Source: Anomaloglossus baeobatrachus
Taxonomy: Eukaryota; Chordata; Amphibia; Anura; Aromobatidae
Direction of reading: 5' to 3'
Length of the DNA stretch: 64,000 bases
NCBI RefSeq assembly: GCF_048569485.1
Contig: NC_134364.1
Coordinates: 125,190,882-125,254,881 of the forward strand
Shown here: positions 23,301-34,452 of the stretch, in pieces
How the letters are laid out: every line of letters starts with the position of its first letter
Numbering within the stretch: position 1 is the stretch's first letter
Notes under the pieces: generated by a model
The model's input: the letters and a program-made list of their open reading frames with translations, nothing else
Databases searched by the model: none
Told to the model about the DNA's origin: nothing
Made by a program: the position numbers and the translations under genes

Positions 23301-25199
23301 CTTGTCCCAGAGCCTACCCAGCACCAGTCCCACATCTTGTCCCAGTACCAGAGATTCTCCCATTACCTGTCCCAGCACTTGCCCAGTCTCAACGCTTGCC
23401 CAGTCCTAGAGCTGGTCCCAGTATCACCGTCTGCCCAGTCCCAGAGCTGGTCCCAGTATCACCATCTGCCCAGTCCTAGAGCTGGTCCCAGTATCCCCAT
23501 CTGCCCAGTCCCAGAGCTGGTCCCAGTATCACCGTCCGCTCAGTCCCAGAGCTGGTCCCAGTATCACCATCTGCCCAGTCCCAGAGCTGGTCCCAGTATC
23601 ACCGTCTGCCTAGTCCCAGAGCTGGTCCCAGTATCAGCATCTGCCCAGTCCCAGAGCTGGTCCCAGTATCACCATCTGCCCAGTCCCAGAGCTAGTCCCA
23701 GTATCAGCATCTGCCCAGTCCCAGAGCTGGTCCCAGTATCAGCATCTGCCCAGTCCCAGAGCTGGTCCCAGTATCACCATCTGCCCAGTCCCAGAGCTGG
23801 TCCCAGTATCACCATCTGCCCAGTCCCAGAGCTGGTCCCAGTATCACCATCTGCCCAGTCCCAGAGCTGGTCCCAGTATCACCATCTGCCCAGTCCCAGA
23901 GCTGGTCCCAGTATCACCATCTGCTCAGTCCCAGAGCTGGTCCCAGTATCACCATCTGCCCAGTGCCAGAGCTGGTCCCAGTATCACCATCTGCCCAGTC
24001 CCAGAGCTGGTCCCAGTATCACCGTCCGCTCAGTCCCAGTTTCACCATCTGCCCAGTCCCAGAGCTGGTCCCAGTATCACCATCTGCCCAGTCCTAGAGC
24101 TGGTCCCACTATCACCGTCTGCCCAGTCCCAGAGCTGGTCCCAGTATCACTATCTGCCCAGTCCCAGAGCTGGTCCCACTATCACCATCTGCCCAGTCCC
24201 AGAGCTGGTCCCACTATCACCGTCTGCCCAGTCCCAGAGCTGGTCCCAGTATCACCATCTGCCCAGTCCCAAAGCTGGTCCCAGTATCACCATCTGCCCA
24301 GTCCCAGAGCTGGTCCCAGTATCACCATCTGCCCAGTCCCAGAGCTGGTCCCAGTATCACCGTCCGCTCAGTCCCAGTATCACCATCTGCCCAGTCCCAG
24401 AGCTGGTCCCAGTATCACCATCTGCCCAGTCCCAGAGCTGGTCCCAGTATCACCGTCCGCTCAGTCCCAGTATCACCATCTGCCCAGTCCCAGAGCTGGT
24501 CCCAGTATCACCATCTGCCCAGTCCCAGAGCTGGTCCCAGTATCACCATCTGCCCAGTCCCAGAGCTGGTCCCAGTATCACCATCTGCCCAGTCCCAGAG
24601 CTGGTCCCAGTATCACCATCTGCCCAGTCCTAGAACTGGTCCCACTATCACCGTCTGCCCAGTCCCAGAGCTGGTCCCAGTATCACCATCTGCCCAGTCC
24701 CAGAGCTGGTCCCAGTATCACCGTCTGCCCAGTCCCAGAGCTGGTCCCAGTATCACCATCTGCCCAGTCCCAGAGCTGGTCCCCGTCCCTGTGCTGCTCC
24801 AGCAGGATATTTGTGAGATATGTATTGGCATGCTCAGCAGTGGAGGACATATGCACCTTGCTGACTGTTTCCTCTGTTGCAGCTTCTGGAGCTACAGGAC
24901 GTTCTGTACAAACTGCAGTCCAAGCGGAGCTCCATGTGGGAGAGCAAATACATCCAGCTGCCGAAGGTGAGTGTCACAGCAGCACAGAGCGCTTCAGGAC
25001 ACTAGTGTCCTCATTTTGTTATGTATTTGTATTATGGCAGGAACCAGCAGCACAGAGTATTTAAGTGCACTTTTCTTCTTTCCAACTCCAGTGCATTATG
25101 GGAGATGCCTGTGCGGTGAAGCGAGGTGCTCGGATAGGAAAGCTGTGCGACTGCCCCGAGCGCAGCACCTGCAGCTACTTCTTCATGCGATGTCTGTGA
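20310..25199 (+). CDS. cartpt-like: CART prepropeptide gene B (three exons)
   Basis: Second CART-family neuropeptide precursor, same strand as CART-A. Exons 20310-20444, 24883-24966 and 25092-25199 join in phase 0 to give 108 residues. Exon 1: signal peptide core LLPLSLCLIFVLTMSL, then NSDTDVQGVNEKEL. Exon 2: LLELQDVLYKLQSKR, very close to human LIEALQEVLKKLKSKR, then SSMWESKYIQLPK. Exon 3: CIMGDACAVKRGARIGKLCD then CPERSTCSYFFMRCL, all six cysteines kept. The KR site is present, but the second site is ESK instead of EKK. A short upstream ORF (ATG 20294 to TGA 20317) overlaps the start. Intron 1 (4.4 kb) is a 35-bp array. The exon 2-3 core is nearer mammalian CART than that of CART-A. No canonical AATAAA follows; AATACA at 25425 is a weak candidate. 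Confidence 0.94.
20505..24782. repeat. 35-bp C-rich minisatellite filling CART-B intron 1
   Basis: Over 100 copies of a 35-bp unit agtcccagagctggtcccag followed by tatcaccatctgccc. The proximal third (20505-22080) is degenerate, and the distal part (22100-24780) is much more uniform. It spans nearly the whole intron and contains a 1301-bp internal duplication. Three units make 105 bp, so open frames of up to 575 codons appear; they are not genes. Confidence 0.95.
21560..23690. repeat. 1301-bp tandem duplication within the CART-B intron array
   Basis: Degenerate, hence recognisable, landmarks recur exactly 1301 bp apart. For example, the stretch at 21789-22178 reappears at 23090-23479 with identical translation, and 22036 onward matches 23337 onward. 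This is a recent duplication of about 37 array units. Confidence 0.85.
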
Positions 25200-25569
25200 G
25201 GCCCCCGCCGCTGAGAAGACCTGCGCAGAGCCGACGCCGGAGGCAGCGCCACCGCTTATCTCACAGCGCCACGCTAATCCGCGGCTGCAATGACTATTTC
25301 TCATTACATGGAATGACCTGCTGGTGATTACGGGGCGATCACCTCCCCTCAGGTCCTGTACATAATCCCCCGCTACCTGCGAGGTGATCCCAGACCCCGA
25401 CACACAGAGACACAAGGACAATGCAATACAAGCTTTTATATATAATTATCTCCTGTCTGATTCCATCTTATCCGTCATAAGAACATCCGCGCCGAGGACG
25501 GGGCCGCTCCAGGGGAGGGGGAAACACAGCTGCATGTGATCCTCCAGAGCTGCACTCACTATTCTGATG
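25200..25569. other. CART-B 3' flank
   Basis: Probable 3'UTR and intergenic sequence between CART-B and the 86-bp array. No frame or transposon recognised. AATACA at 25425-25430 is the only poly(A)-like hexamer noticed. Confidence 0.4.
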
Positions 25570-27520
25570 AAGCAGGGAATTACTGATCCTGAGTTACCTC
25601 CTGTATTATACTCCAGAGCTGCACTCACTATTCTGTTGGTGCAGTCACTGTGTACATACATTACATTACTGATCCTGAGCTACCTCCTGTATTATACTCC
25701 AGAGCTGCACTCACTAGTCTGCTGGTGGAGTCACTGTGTACACACATTACATTACTGATCCTGAGTTACCTCCTGTATTATACTCCAGAGCTGCACTCAC
25801 TATTCTGTTGGTTCAGTCACCGTGTACATACATTACATTACTGATCCTGAGCTACCTCCTGTATTATACTCCAGAGCTGCACTCACTATTCTGCTGGTGC
25901 AGTCACTGTGTACATACATTACATTACTGATCCTAAGTTACCTCCTGTATTATACTCCAGAGCTGCACTCACTATTCTGCTGGTGCAGTCACTGTGTACA
26001 TACATTACATTACTGATCCTGAGTTACCTCCTGTATTATACTCCAGAGCTGCACTCACTATTCTGCTGGTGGAGTCACTGTGTACATACATTACATTACT
26101 GATCCTGAGCTACCTCCTGTATTATACTCCAGAGCTGCACTCACTATTCTGCTGGTGCAGTCACTGTGTACATACATTACATTACTGATCCTGAGTCACC
26201 TCCTGTATTATACTCCAGAGCTGCACTCACTATTCTGCTGGTGCAGTCACTGTGTACATACATTACATTACTGATCCTGAGTCACCTCCTGTATTATACT
26301 CCAGAGCTGCACTCACTATTCTGCTGGTGCGGTCACTGTGTACATACATTACATTACTGATCCTGAGTCACCTCCTGTATTATACTCCAGAGCTGCACTC
26401 ACTATTCTGCTGGTGCAGTCACTGTGTACATACATTACATTACTGATCCTGAGCTACATCCTGTATTATACTCCAGAGCTGCACTCACTATTCTGCTGGT
26501 GCAGTCACTGTGTACATACATTACATTACTGATCCTGCGTTACATCCTGTATTATACTCCAGAGCTGCACTCACTATTCTGCTGGTGCAGTCACTGTGTA
26601 CATACATTACATTACTGATCCTCAATTACCTCCTGTATTATACTCCAGAGCTGCACTCACTATTCTGCTGGTGCAGTCACTGTGTACATACATTACTGAT
26701 CCTGAGTTACTTCCTGTATTATACTCCAGAGCTGCACTCACTATTCTGTTGGTGCAGTCACTGTGTACATACATTACATTACTGATCCTGAGCTACCTCC
26801 TGTATTATACTCCAGAGCTGCACTCACTATTCTGCTGGTGGAGTCACTGTGTACATACATTACATTACTGATCCTGAGTTACCTCCTGTATTATACTCCA
26901 GAGCTGCACTCACTATTCTGTTGGTGCAGTCACTGTGTACATACATTACATTACTGATCCTGCGTTACATCCTGTATTATACTCCAGAGCTGCACTCACT
27001 ATTCTGCTGGTGCAGTCACTGTGTACATACATTACATTACTGATCCTGAGTTACATCCTGTATTATACTCCAGAGCTGCACTCACTATTCTGCTGGGGCA
27101 GTCACTGTGTACATACATTACATTACTGATCCTGAGTTACATCCTGTATTATACTCCAGAGCTGCACTCACTATTCTGCTGGTGCTGTCACTGTGTACAT
27201 ACATTACATTACTGATCCTGAGTTACCTCCTGTATTATACTCCAGAGCTGCACTCACTATTCTGCTGGTGCAGTCACTGTGTACATACATTACTGATCCT
27301 GAGTTATCTCCTGTATTATACTCCAGAGCTGCACTCACTATTCTGCTGGTGCAGTCACTGTGTACATACATTACTGATCCTGAGTTACCTCCTGTATTAT
27401 ACTCCAGAGCTGCACTCACTATTCTGCTGGTGCAGTCACTGTGTACATACATTACATTACTGATCCTGAGTTACCTCCCGTATTATACTTCAGAGCTGCA
27501 CTCACTATTCTGCTGGTGGA
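25570..27520. repeat. 86-bp satellite-like array
   Basis: About 23 copies of an 86-bp unit containing actgatcctgagttacctcc, tgtattatactccagagctg and cactcactattctgctggtg. Unit spacing is exactly 86 (frames recur at 25650, 25736, 25822 and so on), with a few 81-bp copies (missing catta) near 26690 and 27290-27380. It lies between the convergent CART-B and JTB genes and ends about 40 bp before the JTB poly(A) signal. Confidence 0.96.
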
Positions 27521-27559
27521 GTTAGATAATGGAACGCTGAGATTCAAATCTGTCACAAC

Positions 27560-27565
27560 TTTATT
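27560..27565 (-). terminator. Poly(A) signal of JTB
   Basis: TTTATT on the plus strand is AATAAA on the minus strand, about 330 bp past the JTB stop codon at 27892. It sits just outside the 86-bp array. Confidence 0.65.
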
Positions 27566-27891
27566 GTCCAAACCTCCCCCCACCACAATATGTTGTGTAA
27601 TAAATACAGTCCAGTGGCTGTGTCGACCATCGTTACCTCGCCCCCTTCTGGAGGGAGGACCACTTGTGGGATTTTCACCAGGTTTTCCTGCTCTGTGATT
27701 GGCTGAGAGGTGTGACCCCACGTAAACATCCGATGAGGGTAAGTCTCCGCAACTGCCATATTGCAAACATACGACAATAGGAATGTGCAGAGCGCTGGAT
27801 ATGTGGGAATTCCAAAATCATGAGGCAGATGTCCTCTGTGCTCCGCGGGGGCGGGCCTGTCGTGAGCCTGCAGTCTGAGCCACGCCCCCGC

Positions 27892-30800
27892 TTAGATGGA
27901 CTCGATCTGTTTTCGCACTTTCTCCAGCGCTCGCCGATCCAACGTCCGCTGCCGTGTAATCACCAGTAGGGAGAGCGCAACTGTCCCCGCCAACATGACA
28001 CCCACAAATTGCCAGAACACCCGCTTCTCCATGGGGGCGGAGCGACAGCTGTGGGGGAGGGGAGAGTCGGTAACAGGGTGAAGGCACCAGGACCCCCCAG
28101 ACCCCGGTGACCACTCACCTCTTATACTCGGATTTGTCGGAGGTGGTGCAGGCGACCTGCTCAATGAACCCGGTGATGCCGCACTGACCGAGGGTCTTCT
28201 GTACAGGGGGGAAAGGAACAAGATGGCCGTTATCCGTATACAGCAGAGAATGAGCTCCGCAGACGAGGACGTGTGACCACCGGGGGCAGCGACACTCACC
28301 GCCTCAAACTCGTTACAGCTGTAGCATTGCCTGGATATGGTGTACTCCTCCGTCTGCCAGCAGGGGGTGCTCACAGCCAGAGGCTCTGCAGCACAGAACA
28401 TGGAGGGTCACATGACAGGATGGGGGACACAAAACAACGGGGCAAGGCAAAGGTCATACGTACCGCGCTCCCCAGGAGACTGCTGATCCTGCCCCGGAGA
28501 CGCCAGCACCCAACTACAGGAGAACAGACAGATCAGCAGGGGCCACGGACAGCCGCGACGTGAGGGGGAGGGGCGCGATGAGAAGGGGCGCGACAAAAGG
28601 GGGGAGGGGCGCGACAAAAGGGGGGAGGGGCGCTAATGGCAAACAAATGGGCACTGACCACGAGGGGGAGCAAGAGGAAGAGATGAGGGGGCACTGACCA
28701 CGAGGGGGGGGGGAAGAGGAGGAAGAGTCGAGGAGGCACTGACCACCTGGGGGAGGGGGAAGCAGAAGAAACGGGGGGGGGGGGAAAGAGGAAGAAATGA
28801 GGGGGCACTGACCACGAGTGGCGGAGGGAAGAGGAGGAAGAGTCGAGGAGGCACTGACCACCTGGGGGAGAGGGAAGCAGAAGAAACGGGGGGGGGGGGG
28901 AAGAGACAGGCGGCACTGAAAAGGGATAAGTGAGGAGGAGGGGGGGGTCGGGGTAAGTGCCCTCTCGTCTCTTCTGCCTCCCTCTCCCCAGGTGGTCAGT
29001 GACCCCAAGTCTCTTACTCCTTACACATCAGAAGCGATGAGGGGACACTAATAACTGACACCCGGGGAGATGAGAGGACACTAATAACTGACACCCGGGG
29101 AGATGAGAGGACACTAATAACTGACACCCAGGGAGATGAGAGGACACTAATAACTGACACCCGGGGAGATGAGGGGACACTAATAACTGACACCCGGGGA
29201 GATGAGGGGACACTAATAACTGACACCCGGGGAGATGAGGGGACACTAATAACTGACACCCGGGGAGATGAGAGGACACTAATAACTGACACCCGGGGAG
29301 ATGAGGGGTCACTAATAACTGACACCCGGGGAGATGAGAGGACACTAATAACTGACACCCAGGGAGATGAGAGGACACTAATAACTGACACCCAGGGAGA
29401 TGAGGGGACACTAATAACTGACACCCGGGGAGATGAGAGGACACTAATAACAGACACCCGGGGAGATGAGAGGACACTAATAACTGACACCCGGGGAGAT
29501 GAGAGGACACTAATAACTGACACCCGGGGAGATGAGAGGACACTAATAACTGACACCCGGGGAGATGAGGGGACACTAATAACTGACACCCGGGGAGATG
29601 AGGGGACACTAATAACTGACACCCGGGGAGATGAGAGGACACTAATAACTGACACCCGGGGAGATGAGAGGACACTAATAACTGACACCCGGGGAGATGA
29701 GGGGACACTAATAACTGACACCCGGGGAGATGAGAGGACACTAATAACTGACACCCGGGGAGATGAGAGGACACTAATAACTGACACCCGGGGAGATGAG
29801 AGGACACTAATAACTGACACCCGGGGAGATGAGAGGACACTAATAACTGACACCCGGGGAGATGAGAGGACACTAATAACTGACACCCGGGGAGATGAGA
29901 GGACACTAATAACTGGCACCCGGGGAGATGAGAGGACACTAATAACTGACACCCGGGGAGATGAGAGGACACGAATAACTGACACCCGGGGAGATGAGAG
30001 GACACTAATAACTGACACCCGGGGAGATGAGGGGACACTAATAACTGACACCCGGGGAGATGAGAGGACACGAATAACTGACACCCGGGGAGATGAGGGG
30101 ACACTAATAACTGACACCCGGGGAGATGAGGGGACACGAATAACTGACACCCGGGGAGATGAGAGGACACTAATAACTGACACCCGGGGAGATGAGAGGA
30201 CACTAATAACTGACACCCGGGGAGATGAGAGGACACTAATAACTGACACCCGGGGAGATGAGGGGACACTAATAACTGACACCCGGGGAGATGAGGGGAC
30301 ACTAATAACTGACACCCGGGGAGATGAGGGGACACTAATAACTGACACCCGGGGAGATGAGAGGACACTAATAACTGACACCCGGGGAGATGAGAGGACA
30401 CTAATAACTGACACCCGGGGAGATGAGAGGACACTAATAACTGACACCCGGGGAGATGAGGGGACACTAATAACTGACACCCGGGGAGATGAGGGGACAC
30501 TAATAACTGACACCCGGGGAGATGAGGGGACACTAATAACTGGCACCCGGGGAGATGAGGGGACACTAATAACTGACACCCGGGGAGATGAGGGGACACT
30601 AATAACTGACACCCGGGGAGATGAGAGGACACTAATAACTGACACCCGGGGAGATGAGGGGACACTAATAACTGACACCCGGGGAGATGAGAGGACACTA
30701 ATAACTGACACCCGGGGAGATGAGGGGACACTAATAACTGGCACCCGGGGAGATGAGAGGACACTAATAACTGACACCCGGGGAGATGAGGGGACACTAA

Positions 30801-32435
30801 TAACTGACACCCGGGGAGATGAGGGGACACTAATAACTGACACCCGGGGAGATGAGGGGACACTAATAACTGACACCCGGGGAGATGAGGGGACACTAAT
30901 AACTGACACCCGGGGAGATGAGAGGACACTAATAACTGACACCCGGGGAGATGAGAGGACACTAATAACTGACACCCGGGGAGATGAGGGGACACTAATA
31001 ACTGACACCCGGGGAGATGAGGGGACACTAATAACTGACACCCGGGGAGATGAGGGGACACTAATAACTGACACCCGGGGAGATGAGGGGACACTAATAA
31101 CTGACACCCGGGGAGATGAGGGGACACTAATAACTGACACCCGGGGAGATGAGAGGACACTAATAACTGACACCCGGGGAGATGAGGGGACACTAATAAC
31201 TGACACCCGGGGAGATGAGGGGACACTAATAACTGACACCCGGGGAGATGAGGGGACACTAATAACTGACACCCGGGGAGATGAGGGGACACTAATAACT
31301 GACACCCGGGGAGATGAGGGGACACTAATAACTGACACCCGGGGAGATGAGAGGACACTAATAACTGACACCCGGGGAGATGAGAGGACACTAATAACTG
31401 ACACCCGGGGAGATGAGAGGACACTAATAACTGACACCCGGGGAGATGAGGGGACGGTAATAACTGACACCCAGGGAGATGAGAGGACACTAATAACTGA
31501 CACCCGGGGAGATGAGGGGACACTAATAACTGACACCCGGGGAGATGAGGGGACGGTAATAACTGACACCCAGGGAGATGAGAGGACACTAATAACTGAC
31601 ACCCGGGGAGATGAGGGGACACTAATAACTGACACCCGGGGAGATGAGGGGACGGTAATAACTGACACCCAGGGAGATGAGAGGACACTAATAACTGACA
31701 CCCGGGGAGATGAGGGGACACTAATAACTGACACCCGGGGAGATGAGGGGACACTAATAACTGACACCCGGGGAGATGAGGGGACACTAATAACTGACAC
31801 CCGGGGAGATGAGGGGACGGTAATAACTGACACCCGGGGAGATGAGGGGACACTAATAACTGACACCCGGGGAGATGAGGGGACGGTAATAACTGACACC
31901 CGGGGAGATGAGGGGACACTAATAACTGACACCCGGGGAGATGAGAGGACACTAATAACTGACACCCGGGGAGATGAGAGGACACTAATAACTGACACCC
32001 GGGGAGATGAGGGGACACTAATAACTGACACCCGGGGAGATGAGGGGACACTAATAACTGACACCCGGGGAGATGAGGGGACGGTAATAACTGTGACACA
32101 TAGAAAGATGAGAGGACAGTCGGTGATGAGGGGACAGTAATGACTGTGACACCCGCTGATAGGAGGAAACTAATCACTGTGACACCCGGTGATGGGAAGA
32201 CACTAATGACTGTGACACCCGGGGAGATGAGAGGACGGTAATAACTGTGACGCATAGAAAGAAGAGAGGACACTAATGACTGTGACACTCGGTGATGGGA
32301 GGACACTAATGGCTGTGACACCCGGTGATGGGAGGACACTAATGACTGTGACACCCGCTGATGGCGCCGCACTCACCGCTGGACGCTCAGCAGGAGGAGG
32401 ACGCCCCTTAGGACAGATCCCGCCGCCGCCTCCAT
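27892..32435 (-). CDS. JTB: JTB, jumping translocation breakpoint protein
   Basis: Small single-pass type I membrane protein, linked in mammals to cytokinesis and mitochondria. Minus-strand exons in order: 32377-32435, 28464-28513, 28300-28385, 28119-28198 and 27892-28048. Donors and acceptors fit GT-AG and the phases agree, giving 143 residues (human 146). Exon 1 encodes the signal peptide (MEAAAGSVLRGVLLLLSVQ). The ectodomain has PCWQTEEY, CYSCNEFEA and GQCGITGFIEQVAC with the conserved cysteine spacing. The last exon has CRSAPMEKRVFWQF, a membrane helix (VMLAGTVALSLLVI) and the nearly invariant tail LDRRALEKVRKQIESI. Intron 1 (about 3.9 kb) is nearly all tandem repeat. It is followed by RAB13 on the same strand, as in human. 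Confidence 0.95.
28565..28945. repeat. G-rich repeat of about 115 bp in JTB intron 1
   Basis: About three copies built from ggcactgaccacgagggggg, gaagaggaggaagagtcgag and cagaagaaacggggg blocks, with poly-G runs. The segment after gaagagatgaggggg at 28676 recurs about 115 bp later. Purine-rich on the plus strand. Confidence 0.8.
29030..32370. repeat. 33-bp minisatellite filling JTB intron 1
   Basis: About 92 very uniform copies of acactaataactgacacccg followed by gggagatgagggg (29040-32090), then a degenerate tail (32091-32360). The main variants are gagg/gggg and acacta/acggta. Because 33 is a multiple of three, the minus strand reads open for over 1000 codons (VSVISVPSSPR or GCQLLVSPHLP repeated). 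The array ends right at the JTB exon 1 donor. Confidence 0.96.
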
Positions 32436-32470
32436 TTCTCGTTTGTTGTCACCGGCCGCTTCCTGTAGAG

Positions 32471-32510
32471 AATTCACCACTTCCGGCCGCGCCCTCTCCC
32501 GGCTGGAGCT
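32471..32510 (-). promoter_or_regulatory. Probable JTB promoter with ETS-type site
   Basis: GC-rich stretch 40-75 bp before the JTB start codon, containing cacttccggccgcg. On the minus strand this is CCGGAAGTG, a consensus ETS-family site typical of TATA-less housekeeping promoters. No TATA box seen. Confidence 0.45.
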
Positions 32511-32872
32511 GGAATAGCGGCGCGGTTCTGTGCGCTCTGCTGCCCTCTGGTGGTAGCTGGCGGGGTTGCAGGGAATGGTGATATAAGCAAGTTCACACAG
32601 TTGGGGGGGGGGCTGGAGAGCTGTGGATGGGGGGACAGGGGTTCTTGGCACCCTTACCTTTCTCAGCTCTGCCTCTACCCTTCCCCCTGTAATAAATGAC
32701 ATATTGAGCCGTTTTTTCTGCTTTTCCCTCAGTGACTATACAGGACATTCAGTGAGCACCATGGTTGTGGCTCCAGTACAGAGCACCCCGATATTGTGTA
32801 TGCACTTCTATAGCCCCATGTGGTCTGGACGCCATGTGTGCTTGTGTAGTGGGCAGCACTCCCCGACCTACC

Positions 32873-33545
32873 GTATACGCCCCGCAAGACCCTCCATGTA
32901 CCGAGAACGCCCCGAGGGACCCTCCGTATACCGAGAACGCCCCGAGGGACCCTCCGTGTCCCGAGAACGCCCCGAGGGACCCTCCGTGTCCCGAGAACGC
33001 CCCGAGGGACCCTCCGTGTCCCGAGAACGCCCCGAGGGACCCTCCGTGTCCCGAGAACGCCCCGAGGGACCCTCCGTGTCCCGAGAACGCTCCGAGGGAC
33101 CTTCCGTGTCCCGAGAACGCCTCGAGGGACCCTCCGTGTACCGAGAACGCCCCGAGGGACCCTCCGTGTACAGAGAACGCCCCGAGGGACCCTCCGTGTA
33201 CCGAGAACGCCCCGAGGGACCCTCCGTGTACCGAGAACGCCCCGAGGGACCCTCCGTGTACCGAGAACGCCCCGAGGGACCCTCCGTGTACCGAGATCGC
33301 CCCGAGGGACCCTCCGTGTACCGAGATCGCCCCGAGGGACCCTCCGTGTACCGAGATCGCCCCGAGGGACCCTCCGTGTACCGAGATCGCCCCGAGGGAC
33401 CCTCCGTGTACCGAGATCGCCCCGAGGGACCCTCCGTGTACCGAGATCGCCCCGAGGGACCCTCCGTGTACCGAGATCGCCCCGAGGGACCCTCCGTGTA
33501 CCGAGATCGCCCCGAGGGACCCTCCGTGTACCGAGAACGCCCATT
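32873..33545. repeat. 30-bp minisatellite between JTB and RAB13
   Basis: 22 copies of a 30-bp unit cccgagggaccctccgtgta followed by ccgagaacgc. Ordered variant blocks are visible: tgtcc copies on the left, gagaacgc in the middle, gagatcgc on the right. The multiple-of-three period keeps both strands open (RPEGPSVYRE, GTRRVPRGDL), which is not coding. Confidence 0.96.
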
Positions 33546-33654
33546 CTGGTTATTTTGGACATCTAGACATCACAATTTGGCCCTTTTCCGGTGGCTCTGA
33601 TCCGTGCTCGCTGGCATTAATGTCGCGTGTGAATGGTGAATACCTGAGGTTGCT

Positions 33655-33730
33655 CCAACCAATCACAGCACAGCTTTCATTGTAGCAGAGGAGCATAAGA
33701 AGTGAAAGCTGAGCTGTGATTGGCTGCTAT
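33655..33730. repeat. Inverted repeat, about 22-bp arms
   Basis: The arm ccaatcacagcacagctttc is mirrored by gaaagctgagctgtgattgg, with about 30 bp between. It looks like a short foldback element or MITE core in the RAB13 downstream region. Confidence 0.75.
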
Positions 33731-33781
33731 AATACCTCTATAAATTCAGGACTCGGACTGCGGAGATGTTAGAAATCCCTT

Positions 33782-33787
33782 TTTATT
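33782..33787 (-). terminator. Candidate poly(A) signal of RAB13
   Basis: TTTATT on plus, AATAAA on minus, about 670 bp after the RAB13 stop. A second TTTATT at about 33923 is an alternative. The intervening 3'UTR (33790-34452) shows no array. Confidence 0.5.
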
Positions 33788-34452
33788 ATTACACACGAGA
33801 CGACGGTCACCAGAGAGCGGTGTCACCACGGCCTTCTCCTGCAGTGTCACTGCCGCCCCGCGGCCCATGATGGTCTACAAGCCTTGTGATCGGGGCATCT
33901 GTAACAAGCAGCGGCCATGATTTCTTTATTATTGTGCAGGTGATTGGTCGTTGTGGGGCCCCTCTGACACGGGCCCCTAATATACAGTACAGTCACATAC
34001 ATTAACCTGAGCGCAGTTATCGGACGGAGCTGCAGAGAATTCCTCCAGTCACAGCCAAAGCTGCAGCAATGATTCATCTCCAACTGTGGTGGACTACAGA
34101 TGCCAGCATGCCCTCGCCTGCTTCCACATACTTCACACAGTCTCATCACCTACTGAATCCATCATCCCATCTCCAATTTCAGTTCCATCATTATTTCCAC
34201 AAGTCAGGGGGGAAATTACTCCAAAATTGGCCGAAGATGGTGGAAGAGGCCCGATCCCGTCCAGTGGGGTCCATGGTCCACATCGGGGGTCACCCTGCCC
34301 CCAGTACAGTCCTCTACTCCTAGATTATAAGGCCTCTAAGGAACGTCCCCACCTCATTCCAGGGACAGCGCTGTATTAATCACTTCTATATGTGCGCCTG
34401 GATGAGCGGTGCCCGTGTGGACGAGGGGCCACTGATCTCCCTCCGCCCGTCC

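Noticed and set aside
20514-25064. Long proline/serine/glutamine-rich frames (up to 575 codons)
   Set aside because: 35-bp array in CART-B intron 1. Three units make 105 bp, so the peptide repeats. There is no start context and the frame runs through the exon 2 region in the wrong phase.
25567-27520. Possible CRISPR-like array of regular repeats
   Set aside because: Units are contiguous with no unique spacers, in a vertebrate genome. It is simply a satellite.
25446-27525. Series of 64-codon frames every 86 bp
   Set aside because: One repeat frame per 86-bp unit. Each ends in the next unit, and none has coding features.
29014-32372. Minus-strand open frames of 1016 and 1114 codons
   Set aside because: They are made of a 33-bp repeat whose length is a multiple of three, so an open phase stays open. 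They lie inside JTB intron 1 and encode only an 11-residue repetition with no domain.
32623-33685. Frames of about 300 codons on both strands (RPEGPSVYRE, GTRRVPRGDL)
   Set aside because: A 30-bp repeat with both strands open. No signal, domain or splice context.
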